A DNA stretch of 64,000 bases from Winogradskya humida (GCF_016862215.1 NZ_BOMN01000111.1:1-64000), one strand, 5' to 3'. Positions 16,564 to 26,213 are shown, numbered from the stretch's first letter. Notes: generated from the sequence alone by a model not told the origin. A program made the numbers and translations.

Positions 16564-18408
16564 GTGCCGACGCGGACGGGCGTCGTCCGGCCGCATCGTG
16601 GTGCGATGTTCGGAACCCTGATTCTCGTCGATGCGGTGCTGGCCGTGCTGGTGCTGCTCGCTGCTCCCGTGGCGGGCGTACGCCGGTCGGCTCGTTGGCT
16701 CTATCTGCTGGCGGCCCTGGTCGCCGCGCGTCTCGCCGTGGCCGGTGTACTCGCGACCGGCGGCTGGATCCTTGCCGACTCGCGACTGATCGCGCAGGTT
16801 CCGCTGGCGGTCCTGCCGGTGGCGTGGGCCGTGTGGCGGCCGGGGCGGGCCGCCGTCCACGTTGCGGTGGCCGGTGCGCTGCTGTCCGTCTGGTGGCTGC
16901 TCGTGCCGTTCGCGCCGGGCGACACCACCGTAGTGCTCGCCGGGTCGCTGGCTTCGCTGGGCCTGGTCGCCGGTGTGTCGCTGGGCGTCACCCGCTGGCG
17001 TACCGGAGGAACCCGGGTCGCCCGGATGCCGTGGCTGGCCGCTGTCGCGCTGCTGGTCCCGGCCGTCACACTCGGGGTCGCAGCGCGGGCGAACGCCGCC
17101 GCGGAAAGCCACGACCACTCCGCACCGGCGCCGCTCAGCGTCGACCAGCTCACCGGCCCGAGGGACCAGACCCCCGGCGTACGGGTCACGCTGACCGCTG
17201 CTCGCGGCACGGTACGGCTGACTTCCGGGCGTACGGTCGAAGCGCTCACTTTCAACGGCATGTCCCCGGGCCCCGAAGTCCGGGCCGTGCTGGGGCAACT
17301 GGTCGAGGTCACGCTCGTCAACACCGACGTCGCCGAGGGCGTCACCCTGCACTGGCACGGCGTCGACGTGCCCAACGCGGAGGACGGCGTTCCCGGGGTG
17401 ACGCAGGACGCGGTTCTGCCCGGGCAGCGGCACGTCTACCGGTTCGTGCCCACCCGGGCCGGCACGTTCTGGTACCACACGCATCAGGACGGCGCGCTCA
17501 ACGTGCAGAAGGGTCTGTTCGGGGCGCTGATCGTCGACGGGGCCACCGCGTTCGACGGGTACGAGCGCACGGTGTTCACCCACTCCTGGTCCGAGGGGCT
17601 TCCCGCCTTCGACCGCGCCGACACACCCGGGCGGGCGGCCGTCACGGACCGCGAAGTGTTACTGCGACTGATCAACAGCTCCGAACGGCCGCAACGCGTA
17701 CGCGTCGACGGGGTCGCTTTCCGGGTCGCGGCCCTCGACGGCAACACCATCGACGGGGGCGGGGCCGTCGGGTCAGGGACCGCATTGCTGATCGCCGCCG
17801 GCGGCCGGTACGACGTGACGTTCACGATGCCGTCCAGCCCGGTGACCGTGGCGCTGGACGGGAACCCCGAGGTGTCGCTCACGCTGAGCCCCGACGGTAG
17901 TGCGGGCCCGGTCGCGCCGCGTGGTGGGGAGTTGTTCGACCGGCTCGGGTACGGCACCGGCCTGGCACCGGCCAACGGCGTTTACCAGCGCGAATACGAC
18001 CTGCGGCTCGACGACGGGTTCGGGTTCAGCCAGGGCCGGTTCTCCTACGTCACCAGCCTGATCAACGGTCGCCTGTACCCGGCCGTACCGTCCCTCACCG
18101 TCACCCGCGGCGACCGGGTCAAGGTGCGCATCGCCAACCGCGGCATGTCCGACCATCCGTTCCACCTGCACGGCCACCGCGTACGCGTGCTGTCCCGAAA
18201 CGGTGATCCCGTCACCGGCAGTCCGTGGTGGACGGACACCCTCAACGTCGGCTCCGGCGAGGTGTACGAACTCGCATTCGTCGCCGACAACCCCGGCATC
18301 TGGATGGACCACTGCCACAACTTCCGCCACGGCGCCAACGGCATGATCCTCCACGTCGCGTACACCGGCGTCTCCACGCCGTACTCCTCCGAGGACGCCC
18401 CCGAATGA
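16564..18408 (+). CDS. Membrane-anchored multicopper oxidase
   Basis: 614 residues; GTG 16564 follows AGGTGA, while ATG 16606 is the alternative. The first about 180 residues form five or so membrane segments and end at ARANAAAESHDHS. Cupredoxin domains follow with all four copper motifs: LHWHG, FWYHTH, HPFHLHGH and HCHNFRHGANGM. In the last motif the usual HCH...H...M set for T1 copper is present. The enzyme couples substrate or metal oxidation to O2 reduction outside the membrane. A copper-resistance or laccase-like role is likely. The fused membrane domain is the notable part. Confidence 0.9.
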   Translation: MPTRTGVVRPHRGAMFGTLILVDAVLAVLVLLAAPVAGVRRSARWLYLLAALVAARLAVAGVLATGGWILADSRLIAQVPLAVLPVAWAVWRPGRAAVHVAVAGALLSVWWLLVPFAPGDTTVVLAGSLASLGLVAGVSLGVTRWRTGGTRVARMPWLAAVALLVPAVTLGVAARANAAAESHDHSAPAPLSVDQLTGPRDQTPGVRVTLTAARGTVRLTSGRTVEALTFNGMSPGPEVRAVLGQLVEVTLVNTDVAEGVTLHWHGVDVPNAEDGVPGVTQDAVLPGQRHVYRFVPTRAGTFWYHTHQDGALNVQKGLFGALIVDGATAFDGYERTVFTHSWSEGLPAFDRADTPGRAAVTDREVLLRLINSSERPQRVRVDGVAFRVAALDGNTIDGGGAVGSGTALLIAAGGRYDVTFTMPSSPVTVALDGNPEVSLTLSPDGSAGPVAPRGGELFDRLGYGTGLAPANGVYQREYDLRLDDGFGFSQGRFSYVTSLINGRLYPAVPSLTVTRGDRVKVRIANRGMSDHPFHLHGHRVRVLSRNGDPVTGSPWWTDTLNVGSGEVYELAFVADNPGIWMDHCHNFRHGANGMILHVAYTGVSTPYSSEDAPE

Positions 18409-18456
18409 CCCACCGACGCCGGGGAAACTGTCAGAGGACCCGGTTAGTGTCGCGCC

Positions 18457-19962
18457 ATGGAGAACGATGCCAAGGCCGCGGCGACCAGGGAATGGTCTAC
18501 GAGCGGACCCCAGCGCGTACGCGTCGCCATCGGCGGCATCCACATCGAGTCCAGCACGTTCTCACCCCACCTGAGCAGCACCGGCGACTTCGAGGTCACC
18601 CGCGGCGACACGCTGCTGGCCCGTTACGACTGGCTCGCCCGGCCCTGGGCGGCCGACGTCGAATGGGTTCCGCTCGTGCACGCGCGAGCCCTTCCCGGCG
18701 GGGCCGTGGAGGCGGCGGCGTACGACGCCTGGGAAGCCGAGATCGTCGAGAAGCTGACCGCCGCCGGGCCGCTCGACGGCATGCTGCTGGACTTCCACGG
18801 CGCGATGAGCGTGGTCGGCCACGACGACGCGGAGGGCGACCTCGTCACCGCGATCCGCTCGGCGCTGGGCCCGCAACCCCTGATCTCCACCGCGATGGAC
18901 CTGCACGGCAACGTCTCCACGGTGCTGTTCAACGCCTGCGACCTGCTCACCTGCTATCGCACCGCCCCGCACGTCGACGTCTGGGAGACCCGGGAACGGG
19001 CCGCCCGCAACCTGATCGACGCGCTGACCCGCGGCGTGCGGCCCAGCAAGGCCCTGGTCCACGTGCCGATCCTCCTGCCGGGTGAACAGACGAGTACGCG
19101 CGAAGAACCAGCCCGTGGCCTGTACGAGCGCATCCCCGAGATCGAGAACCGGCCCGGCATCATCGACGCGGCCATCTGGATCGGCTTCGCCTGGGCCGAC
19201 CAGCCACGTTGCCGGGGCGCCGTCGTCGTCACCGGCGACGACGAGGCCGCTACGTCCTCCGCCGCGCTCGAGCTGGGCGAACACTTCTGGGCGGCTCGCG
19301 ACGAGTTCACGTTCGTCGCCCCGACCGGCACGATGGACGAATGCCTCGACGCGGCACTCGCCCCGGCGGCGCGGCGCCCGTTCTTCATCAGTGACTCCGG
19401 CGACAACCCGGGCGCGGGCGGCGCCGACGACGTCACGTACGCGCTGTCCCGGATGCTGCTACGACCCGACATCCGCCGGGCGGTCTTCGCCTCGCTGGTC
19501 GACCCGGCAGCGGTCGCCTCGGTTGCCGGGCACGAGATCGGCGCGCCGGTGCGAGTCACCGTCGGCGGGCGCATCGACAGCCGGGAACCGGGCCCGCTGC
19601 TGCTCGACGGCGTTCTGGAGGCTGTCGCTGACGATCCGGACGGCGGGCGCTGTGTGAGCGTACGCGTCGGCGGGGTGAGCGTTTTTGTCACGTCCCGGCG
19701 CATGCAGTATCGGCTTCTTGCCTCCTACCAGCGGCTCGGCGTCGACGTGGCCGACGTCGACGTCGTCGTGGTGAAGATCGGCTACCTGGAGCCGGAGCTG
19801 TTCGACGCCGCGGGAGACTGGCTGCTCGCCCTCACCCCGGGCGGCGTCGACCAGCACCTCACCCGCCTGCCCTACCACCACGTCATCCGCCCGGTCTTCC
19901 CCCTGGACCGCGACTTCGACGCCGGCCTCACCGTCTCGACGGCACCCCCGCGGAGAAACTGA
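18457..19962 (+). CDS. M81 family metallopeptidase (MlrC-like)
   Basis: 501 residues. The N-terminal M81 domain has the family pattern IGGIHIESSTFSP (about 27-40), DFHGAMS (about 112), the zinc-site motif TAMDLHGNVS (about 148) and TCYRTAPHVDVWETRERA (about 165-183). The C-terminal MlrC domain follows (SDSGDNPGAGGADDVTYAL, then VGGRIDSREPGPL). MlrC cleaves linearised microcystin products. In actinobacteria the substrate is unknown, probably small peptides or cyclic amide metabolites. No signal peptide is seen, so it is cytoplasmic. It follows the multicopper oxidase by 48 bp on the same strand. Confidence 0.88.
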   Translation: MENDAKAAATREWSTSGPQRVRVAIGGIHIESSTFSPHLSSTGDFEVTRGDTLLARYDWLARPWAADVEWVPLVHARALPGGAVEAAAYDAWEAEIVEKLTAAGPLDGMLLDFHGAMSVVGHDDAEGDLVTAIRSALGPQPLISTAMDLHGNVSTVLFNACDLLTCYRTAPHVDVWETRERAARNLIDALTRGVRPSKALVHVPILLPGEQTSTREEPARGLYERIPEIENRPGIIDAAIWIGFAWADQPRCRGAVVVTGDDEAATSSAALELGEHFWAARDEFTFVAPTGTMDECLDAALAPAARRPFFISDSGDNPGAGGADDVTYALSRMLLRPDIRRAVFASLVDPAAVASVAGHEIGAPVRVTVGGRIDSREPGPLLLDGVLEAVADDPDGGRCVSVRVGGVSVFVTSRRMQYRLLASYQRLGVDVADVDVVVVKIGYLEPELFDAAGDWLLALTPGGVDQHLTRLPYHHVIRPVFPLDRDFDAGLTVSTAPPRRN

Positions 19963-20038
19963 GCATCCACAACAGAACACCGAGCGGTCATCGTCGGGCT
20001 GTCCGAAGCGAACAGATCCTGGCGGGAAGTCAGGTGTT

Positions 20039-20398
20039 TCACCTGCCAGTTCGTCGAGGGCCGGGTCGCCGGCCGTTATTCGCAGGCCTTGAGCCGCGGG
20101 CTCGGGTCACCTGATCAGAGGGGCCATCCACGGCACCGGGACTGGAGAACGTCACCGTAGGCGCTGCAGGCCGGGAGGACATCGGTATCGGCCACTGCGA
20201 CGCTACGATCTGAGCTCCTGTGATCGACACCGGAGGTGAGACGCGGTCGAGCAGGCGCTGCGCCAGATCGGCGCCGATCTCGAGGTCGGCGTTGATGCGA
20301 ACATCTGCGGCGGTCGCCAGGTCCACGATGTCGTCGCTGGTGAACGCATCGGCTCCGAGGGTGCTGAGCCGCCGGGCGAATTCTTGTACGTTGATCAT
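20039..20398 (-). CDS. Hypothetical protein
   Basis: 119 residues from ATG 20398, preceded by GAGGAG at 9 nt. The first 55 residues look like a folded, conserved acidic helical domain (MINVQEFARRLSTLG, ADLEIGADLAQRLLDRV). The rest is low-complexity, Pro/Arg rich (SRPANNGRRPGPRR) and may be a read-through tail. The frame is open upstream of 20398 but the codon pattern there is poor. I do not recognise the family. It is convergent with the M81 gene and divergent from the membrane protein gene at 20546. Confidence 0.45.
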   Translation of the reverse strand: MINVQEFARRLSTLGADAFTSDDIVDLATAADVRINADLEIGADLAQRLLDRVSPPVSITGAQIVASQWPIPMSSRPAAPTVTFSSPGAVDGPSDQVTRARGSRPANNGRRPGPRRTGR

Positions 20399-20545
20399 CT
20401 GCAGCCGCTCCTCGGGTTGCTGTTGACCCAGCGTAACCGCCCCTCGTGATCGGTGTTGCCTGTGCCCACCGATGGCAGTCGGGGAGTCGCCGTGCTCCGC
20501 AATGCGACGGCCTGCGTGGTGACCGGTTTGTGTTGCGGTGTCACC

Positions 20546-21262
20546 ATGGGAGGCATGCCGCGGTGGGGTGCAGCAGCCATCGTCGGTGGGCTGTTGGCGT
20601 GGACCGCGTTGGCGACTCCGCTGAACGTCGCTGTCGGTGAGTACCTCGCCTACTACGACCCGCAGTCGGATCCGCAACGACTGGAGTATCACCGTGACCT
20701 GGCGGTGCACGTCTACACAGCCGGACACTGGTTCGGGCAACTCGTCGCGGCGGTCACCGGGGCCTGGCTGGTCACCCGCTCGGGGGTCTACCGCCCCGCG
20801 ACGGCCGTCCGGGCGGTCCTGACCGGCGTGGTGCTCGGTGTCGGCAACGAGATGGTGGCGATCGCCGCCGGCATACGCGCCATGCGTACCCATGGATACC
20901 CGAGTGTGGCACCCGACCCGACCATGCTGTCTGATCACGCGGTGCTCTGGTGTTCGGGGGCGAGCCTCGCCTGTTTCCCGCTATGGGCACTCATCGGGAC
21001 GGCGATCGGACAGCTTGTTCGTAGAGGCGCTTTGCTGACCACCGTCGTGACCATCGTTTTCCAGCCCGCCACATTCATTTTGACGGTGGGGCTGGCCGCG
21101 CCGCCGTCAAGTCACCCTCTGGCGGTAGCGGTGATCGCCGACGCCGGCCCGGCTGCGATGGTGATGCCGGCGATCCTGCTCGGCTGGGCGGCGGTGGCCA
21201 TGGCCTCGGCGATCCTCGTGAATCGGCACCGGATCAGCAGAGGCCGGCGATCAACTTCTTGA
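20546..21262 (+). CDS. Multi-pass membrane protein of unknown function
   Basis: About 238 residues from ATG 20546 (ATG 20555 also possible). Membrane segments can be seen at about 6-25, 65-85 and 95-118, with two or more in the last 100 residues (TTVVTIVFQPATFILTVGLA, MVMPAILLGWAAVAMASAIL). The loop YYDPQSDPQRLEYHRD after the first segment is likely external. No transporter or enzyme signature is recognised. A terminator hairpin begins right at the stop codon. Confidence 0.6.
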   Translation: MGGMPRWGAAAIVGGLLAWTALATPLNVAVGEYLAYYDPQSDPQRLEYHRDLAVHVYTAGHWFGQLVAAVTGAWLVTRSGVYRPATAVRAVLTGVVLGVGNEMVAIAAGIRAMRTHGYPSVAPDPTMLSDHAVLWCSGASLACFPLWALIGTAIGQLVRRGALLTTVVTIVFQPATFILTVGLAAPPSSHPLAVAVIADAGPAAMVMPAILLGWAAVAMASAILVNRHRISRGRRSTS

Positions 21263-21290
21263 CGGGTGCACCGGCCTCGCCCGTCCCTTT
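21261..21290 (+). terminator. Terminator hairpin after the membrane protein
   Basis: GACGGG (21261-21266) pairs with CCCGTC (21280-21285) and is followed by CCTTT. It begins within the gene stop codon. Confidence 0.5.
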
Positions 21291-21416
21291 CTCCGGGTGG
21301 TCGGCCGACGGCGGAGGGTTTTCATCGGACGGAGGCCAAGCCCGGCGTCCGCGCCGTGCCCGTAGTATCGTCGCGGCGATGATTGGTATCGCGGACGGCA
21401 GCCGGACGCGGGTCCG

Positions 21417-22994
21417 ATGAAGACTCCGCTGCGGCCCTCCGATCCTCGGGTTCTTGGCGATTACCGCCTTTCCGCGCGCCTCGGGCAGGGCGGCATGGGT
21501 ACGGTCTATCTCGGTCACGGGCCGCAGGGACGACCGGTTGCGATCAAGGTCGTCAAACCTGAGCTCGCGTACGAGGACGAGTTCCGTGCCCGCTTCCGCA
21601 GTGAGGTCAACCGTGCTCGCCAGGTGCCTCCGTTCTGCACGGCTGAGCTACTGGACGCGGACTTCGACCACGAGTTGCCCTACCTGGTCACGGAGTTCGT
21701 GGACGGGCCCAGCCTGCAGGAGATCGTCGCCGGTCAGGGGCCACTGAGCGGCGGAAGTCTGCACAGCGTGGCGGTCGGCGTGGCCACCGCGCTGGCCGCG
21801 ATCCATGGTGCCGGGGTGATCCACCGCGATCTCAAGCCGGCCAACGTACTCTTCGCCCTGGGCAACCCGAAGGTGATCGATTTCGGTATCGCGCGGGCCT
21901 TCGAGGCCACCAGCCAGCACACGGGCACCGACCAGATGGTCGGCACGGTCGCGTATATGGCTCCGGAGCGGTTCGACGCGGACTCGAGCCGGATCGGGCC
22001 CGCAGCGGACGTGTTCGCGTGGGGTGTCGTCGTCACCTATGCGGGCACGGGTCGTACGCCGTTCGGAGGTGACACGGCCGCGGCGACGGCCGGCGCGATC
22101 CTGACCCGGCCGCCGAAGCTGGACGGCCTGCCGCAACCACTTCATGATCTGGTCGCGCGCGCTCTGGCGAAGGAGCCGGAACGGCGACCTACCGCCTTCG
22201 AACTGCTGGAGGAACTGGTCGCCGCGGGCGCTGCTACGACGGTTGCCGGGACCGGCCGGCCAGAACTGCAGCAGGCGGCCCGGGCGGCACTGCGTACCGG
22301 ACATGATCAAGCAGGAGATCGCCAGACCGGGACTGTCTCGAGGTGGCTCGCGCCCCTGCTTTCCGTGCTCGGTGTGCTCGCCGTCGCCTCCGTGGTGTTC
22401 GCCTTCACTCCGGCGCGCGATCTCGTCCTGGGTGAGGAGCCGGCCTCGGCGCCCGGCCCCGCCCCTGCGGCGTCCGGACCGAGCTCGACCGATGACGGCG
22501 GCGATGCGGGTCCGGTTGAGGCGCCAGCGGTGAGCAGGACACCGGAGGCCCCGAAGTGCAGCAACACCGACATCACGATCGTGGTCACCGCGCAGGGCGA
22601 GAACCCGGCGGCGCTCGGCACGCAGAAGGGCCTCGTGTCGATCGAGAACACCTCCAACGCCGCCTGCCGTGTCGACGGGCGCGTACATCTCAGCCTCTAC
22701 GACCCCACCGACTCGCGCATCGACGTGCCGGCCAGCTCTGTCAACGAGCCCGGCGAGCCGGTCGAGATCCTGCTCAAGCCGGGCACCGGCGCTTTCCAGG
22801 GCATCAAGTGGCAGGCTTGCGACCGCAACGAATGCGCGGCCGGTAACACCATGCGTGGCAGCCTCGAGCCCTCCGACCGGGGCGAGGTCGTCACGCTGGA
22901 GGGTTTCCCGGACCCCAACCGCCCCGACATCGCCATGTCGTCGCTGAAACTGGGCACTCTGCAGCCCAGTCGCCAGGGCGTCGTCGCCTGGTAG
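21417..22994 (+). CDS. Ser/Thr protein kinase with extracellular DUF4232-like domain
   Basis: 525 residues. A PknB-type kinase domain spans about 12-270: the glycine loop LGQGGMGTVY, VAIKVVK (catalytic Lys), HRDLKPANVLF, DFGIA, GTVAYMAPER. A linker and one membrane segment follow (about 308-330, LAPLLSVLGVLAVASVVFAF), then a Pro/Ser-rich stretch. The extracellular domain (about 378-525) has four Cys (KCSNTDI, AACRVDG, QACDRNECAAG) and the look of DUF4232. It probably senses an external cue and phosphorylates cytoplasmic proteins. The activation segment is short but intact. Substrates are not known and it stands alone here. Confidence 0.9.
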   Translation: MKTPLRPSDPRVLGDYRLSARLGQGGMGTVYLGHGPQGRPVAIKVVKPELAYEDEFRARFRSEVNRARQVPPFCTAELLDADFDHELPYLVTEFVDGPSLQEIVAGQGPLSGGSLHSVAVGVATALAAIHGAGVIHRDLKPANVLFALGNPKVIDFGIARAFEATSQHTGTDQMVGTVAYMAPERFDADSSRIGPAADVFAWGVVVTYAGTGRTPFGGDTAAATAGAILTRPPKLDGLPQPLHDLVARALAKEPERRPTAFELLEELVAAGAATTVAGTGRPELQQAARAALRTGHDQAGDRQTGTVSRWLAPLLSVLGVLAVASVVFAFTPARDLVLGEEPASAPGPAPAASGPSSTDDGGDAGPVEAPAVSRTPEAPKCSNTDITIVVTAQGENPAALGTQKGLVSIENTSNAACRVDGRVHLSLYDPTDSRIDVPASSVNEPGEPVEILLKPGTGAFQGIKWQACDRNECAAGNTMRGSLEPSDRGEVVTLEGFPDPNRPDIAMSSLKLGTLQPSRQGVVAW

Positions 22995-23145
22995 GGACGG
23001 CCCTCGAGCTCGGGCGTCGTAACTTCGCGATGAGTACGGCTGGGTGGGTGTCGCACACCGAGGTAAAGGCGTCCTTCTCCGCTCGCCCGGCCACGTCGAG
23101 GCTGATTGCCGTACCGGAACGACACCGACGGCAACGGAGCAGAAC

Positions 23146-24207
23146 ATGTCCCTCACGGATTACCGCACGATCGGCACGTCGGGACTGCGGGTCAGCCCGC
23201 TCGCACTGGGTGCGATGACCTTCGACGACGGCAGCTGGGGCTCGTCGCCGGAGACCTCCTTCGGCATCCTCGACCGCTACCTCGATGCCGGCGGGAACTT
23301 CGTCGACACCGCGAACATGTACAACGCAGGCGCCTCCGAACAGACCCTCGGACAGTACTTCACCGCCCGGCCCGGGCGTCGTGACCGCATGGTGCTGGCC
23401 ACGAAGTTCGCCGGCAGCATGGACGCGGCCGACCCGAACTCGGGGGGCGCGGGACGTAAAGCGATCCGCGGTCAGCTCGATGCCTCGCTGCGCCGGCTGA
23501 ACACCGATTACATCGATCTGTACTGGATGCACCAGTGGGACCGGCACACCCCGATCGAGGAGACTCTCTCAACGTTGGACGAGCTGGTCCGTGCGGGCAA
23601 GGTGAACGCGATTGGGCTGTCCAACACCCCGGCCTGGTGGGTCGCGCAGGCCGTGACGACGGCACGGCTTCGGGGCTGGGAGTCTGTTGCGGCGCTGCAG
23701 GTCGAGTATTCCCTGCTGGCCCGGACGGTCGAAGGTGAGACCTTCGGGGCTGCCCGGCATTTCGGCCTGGGCGTGACCCCGTGGAGCCCTCTCGCCAGCG
23801 GAGCCTTGTCCGGTAAGTATTCCCGCACCAGGACGTCGGTGCAGGGATCGGGCCGCGCTGCCTATGCCGGCGTTCACCTCAACGAATCGACCTTCACGCT
23901 CCTCGACACACTCGAGAAGATCGCCGGCGATCTCGGCACCACGGTCGCCGCCACCGCGCTGGCCTGGGTCCGTCAGCGCCCCGAGGTCACCTCCACCCTG
24001 ATCGGCGCCCGGACCCCCGAGCAACTCGAGGCCAACCTCGCCTCGATCGACGTTGTACTCACCACCGAGCAGATCAGGGAACTCGACGGGCTCACGGCTC
24101 CGTCACTCGACTACCCCCACGCCGTTGCCGACAGCATGGTCGGGTTCCAGCAGGGGAATACCACCATCAACGGGCTGTCCGCCGAAGCCTTCGTCCGCCG
24201 CGGATGA
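23146..24207 (+). CDS. Aldo/keto reductase
   Basis: 353 residues from ATG 23146 (GGAGC upstream). A TIM-barrel AKR with start YRTIGTSGLRVSPLALGAM, the catalytic Asp/Tyr region NFVDTANMYN, catalytic Lys in VLATKFAG, and His in LYWMHQWD. The NADPH-binding end reads STLIGARTPEQLEANL. It reduces aldehydes or ketones with NADPH; the natural substrate is unknown. It resembles the AKR11/AKR12-like group with TPIEETLSTLDELVRAGKV. It stands alone between the kinase gene and the convergent TetR gene. Confidence 0.92.
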   Translation: MSLTDYRTIGTSGLRVSPLALGAMTFDDGSWGSSPETSFGILDRYLDAGGNFVDTANMYNAGASEQTLGQYFTARPGRRDRMVLATKFAGSMDAADPNSGGAGRKAIRGQLDASLRRLNTDYIDLYWMHQWDRHTPIEETLSTLDELVRAGKVNAIGLSNTPAWWVAQAVTTARLRGWESVAALQVEYSLLARTVEGETFGAARHFGLGVTPWSPLASGALSGKYSRTRTSVQGSGRAAYAGVHLNESTFTLLDTLEKIAGDLGTTVAATALAWVRQRPEVTSTLIGARTPEQLEANLASIDVVLTTEQIRELDGLTAPSLDYPHAVADSMVGFQQGNTTINGLSAEAFVRRG

Positions 24208-24292
24208 GTCGGCGCTGTGGCTGGGCCTGGTGCTTCGGTTCGTAAGTCTGTCGGGGCCTGACGGTTGGGGGTGGGGCCGGGCAGCACGACGG

Positions 24293-24952
24293 CTACCGGA
24301 TCGTTGTGGCGGCTCTTGTCTTCATGGCGCGAAAAGTCTCGGCGGCGTCCGCGAGTGTGACGTCGGCGTCTTCGTGGAGCTTTTGAGCGACGGTGGCGAG
24401 GTGCGCCCCTGACAGGATCGCCTCTCCGATCCTGTCGGTAACGGCCTGGATCACGGTGATGAGACCGCTGGCATGGGCGCGGGCCACGAGAGCATGTATT
24501 TCCGGATCGGTCTCGCCGATGGCTGCTGCGATCGCCTCGGCCTGCTCGAAGCGGAACTGCAGCGCATAGCGGCGCAGCGAGTCGCTCTCCACGGACTGCG
24601 CGGGGAATTCACCGCGGGCGAAGTACACATCCCGTGCGGCGAAGTGGTCGATGTCCTCATGCACCTGAACGCGGAGGGCGTCAGCCGGGGTGAGAGCCGG
24701 GTCGCGCTCGGCGACACACCGACGCGAACGTTCGAGCATGTCGTCGGCACGGTCGAGGACGAGGCCGGGCTTGGTCGGGAAGTAGTTGAAGACGGTTTGA
24801 ACCGCCACCCCCGCGGCGGTCGCAACGTCAGACATGGCGACGGCGTCGTAGCCGTGCTCCGCGAAGAGCTGAGCTGCGGCATCGGCCAGGCGCTGCCGCG
24901 TCTCCAGCTTCCTGAGTTCTCGGCGACCCGTCGGCTTCGTCACGTACGCCAT
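24293..24952 (-). CDS. TetR family transcriptional regulator
   Basis: 219 residues. The N-terminal helix-turn-helix reads RQRLADAAAQLFAEHGYDA, MSDVATAAGVAVQTVFNYFPTK. The C-terminal ligand and dimer domain (about 75-219) carries no recognisable ligand motif. Divergent from an FAD monooxygenase across 103 bp that contain repeated and palindromic motifs (24964-25016). It very likely represses both itself and the monooxygenase. Confidence 0.92.
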   Translation of the reverse strand: MAYVTKPTGRRELRKLETRQRLADAAAQLFAEHGYDAVAMSDVATAAGVAVQTVFNYFPTKPGLVLDRADDMLERSRRCVAERDPALTPADALRVQVHEDIDHFAARDVYFARGEFPAQSVESDSLRRYALQFRFEQAEAIAAAIGETDPEIHALVARAHASGLITVIQAVTDRIGEAILSGAHLATVAQKLHEDADVTLADAAETFRAMKTRAATTIR

Positions 24953-24963
24953 GATGCCACGAT

Positions 24964-25016
24964 CTTGGAGTCACACCAAGTTTATGCTACGGTCATAAAC
25001 CTGGAGTCACTACAAG
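24964..25016. promoter_or_regulatory. TetR operator region in the divergent promoter
   Basis: CTTGGAGTCACACCAAG (24964-24980) and CCTGGAGTCACTACAAG (25000-25016) are two similar sites with partial dyad ends CTTG/CAAG. Between them TTTATG (24981-24986) and CATAAA (24994-24999) form a perfect palindrome with a 7-nt centre that can also provide -10-like elements both ways. Together they occupy half of the 103-bp gap. Confidence 0.65.
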
Positions 25017-25055
25017 ATTGATTTATCTGGTCGCTGACCAGCGAGAGGACCCATC

Positions 25056-26213
25056 ATGGAATCGGTTACGACGAAGCAGTCAGGTCGGGTGCTGATCTCA
25101 GGGGCGAGCTTTGCCGGCTTGACGACGGCGATCTGGATGCAGCGCCTGGGATATCAGGTCACCGTCGTCGAGAACGCGACAGGCCTGCGTAAGGGCGGGA
25201 CACCGGTCGACCTCCGCCATGACGCGATGGAGATCTTCGATCGGATGGGTGTCCTTCCCGCCGTCCGGGCGAAGGCGCTCCCGCCGCGCACCACCGAGTT
25301 CGCTGACATCGACGGCACGCCCATCGCGAGGATGGAACCCGAGCCCACGGCCGAGACCATCGTCATCGACGACTACGAGATCCACCGCCACGACGACGTC
25401 GAGATCCACCGCGACGACCTCCTCGCGATCCTGTTCGCCGAGATCGGAGACACCGTCGAGGTGATCTTCGGCGACTCCATCACCGAGCTGACCGCCACTG
25501 CTGAGGGCGTCCGGGCTGCGTTCCGCACCGGTCCGGACCGCGAATTCACGATGGTGCTGGGATGCGACGGCAACCACTCCACTGTCCGCAGGCTCTGGTT
25601 CGGACCGGAGACGGACTACAGCCACTTCCTGCACCACTACACCTCCGTCACCGTGGTGGACGACACCTTCATCCCGTCCTGGACGTCACGGATCCAGAAC
25701 ACACCCGGCCGGACGCTGCTGCTGAACTCCTACGAGGACACCACCGACGTCGTCTTCGTTTTCCACGCCGAGCAGGAGATACCGTACGACTACCACGACC
25801 TCGACGAGCAGAAGCAGATCATCCGCGACCAGTTCGCCGATGCGGGCAGCCCGTTCACCGACGTCCTCGACAAGGCCCTCGCCGCCGACAACTTCTACTT
25901 CGACAAACTGAGCCAGAACCGGTTGCCGTCCTGGGCATCGGGGCGGGTCGCGCTCGTCGGCGATGCCGCATACTGCCCATCGCCCGCCGCCGGCATGGGT
26001 GGATCCGTCGCGATCCTCGGCGCGACAGCACTGTATGACGCCTTCCGCAGCAGCGGCGGTGATGTCGAGAGCGCGTTCACCGAATACGAACGAAGCTTCC
26101 GCCCCACCGCCGAGCGCATCCAAACCGAGACCGAGACATTCGGCCTGCCCATGATCTTCCCCGACACCGCCGAAGCGATCGCAGCTCGCAACGCCCAGCT
26201 CCTCGAGCACTGA
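25056..26213 (+). CDS. FAD-dependent monooxygenase
   Basis: 385 residues; ATG 25056 follows GAGAGGA. The Rossmann FAD motif is ISGASFAGLTTAIWMQRLG (about 10-28), followed by VTVVENA. The second FAD motif is ALVGDAAYCPSPAAGMGGS (about 300), and the DG-type motif VLGCDGNHSTVRRL is at about 168. This is the PheA/TetX-like class A flavin hydroxylase family, acting on aromatic or antibiotic substrates with NAD(P)H and O2. Control by the divergent TetR gene suggests induction by its substrate, possibly as a detoxification pair. Confidence 0.92.
   Translation: MESVTTKQSGRVLISGASFAGLTTAIWMQRLGYQVTVVENATGLRKGGTPVDLRHDAMEIFDRMGVLPAVRAKALPPRTTEFADIDGTPIARMEPEPTAETIVIDDYEIHRHDDVEIHRDDLLAILFAEIGDTVEVIFGDSITELTATAEGVRAAFRTGPDREFTMVLGCDGNHSTVRRLWFGPETDYSHFLHHYTSVTVVDDTFIPSWTSRIQNTPGRTLLLNSYEDTTDVVFVFHAEQEIPYDYHDLDEQKQIIRDQFADAGSPFTDVLDKALAADNFYFDKLSQNRLPSWASGRVALVGDAAYCPSPAAGMGGSVAILGATALYDAFRSSGGDVESAFTEYERSFRPTAERIQTETETFGLPMIFPDTAEAIAARNAQLLEH

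Noticed and set aside
20399..20938. Upstream extension of the small minus-strand hypothetical gene
   Set aside because: It has no ribosome site, lies opposite the membrane protein gene, and the ATG at 20398 has GAGGAG at correct spacing.
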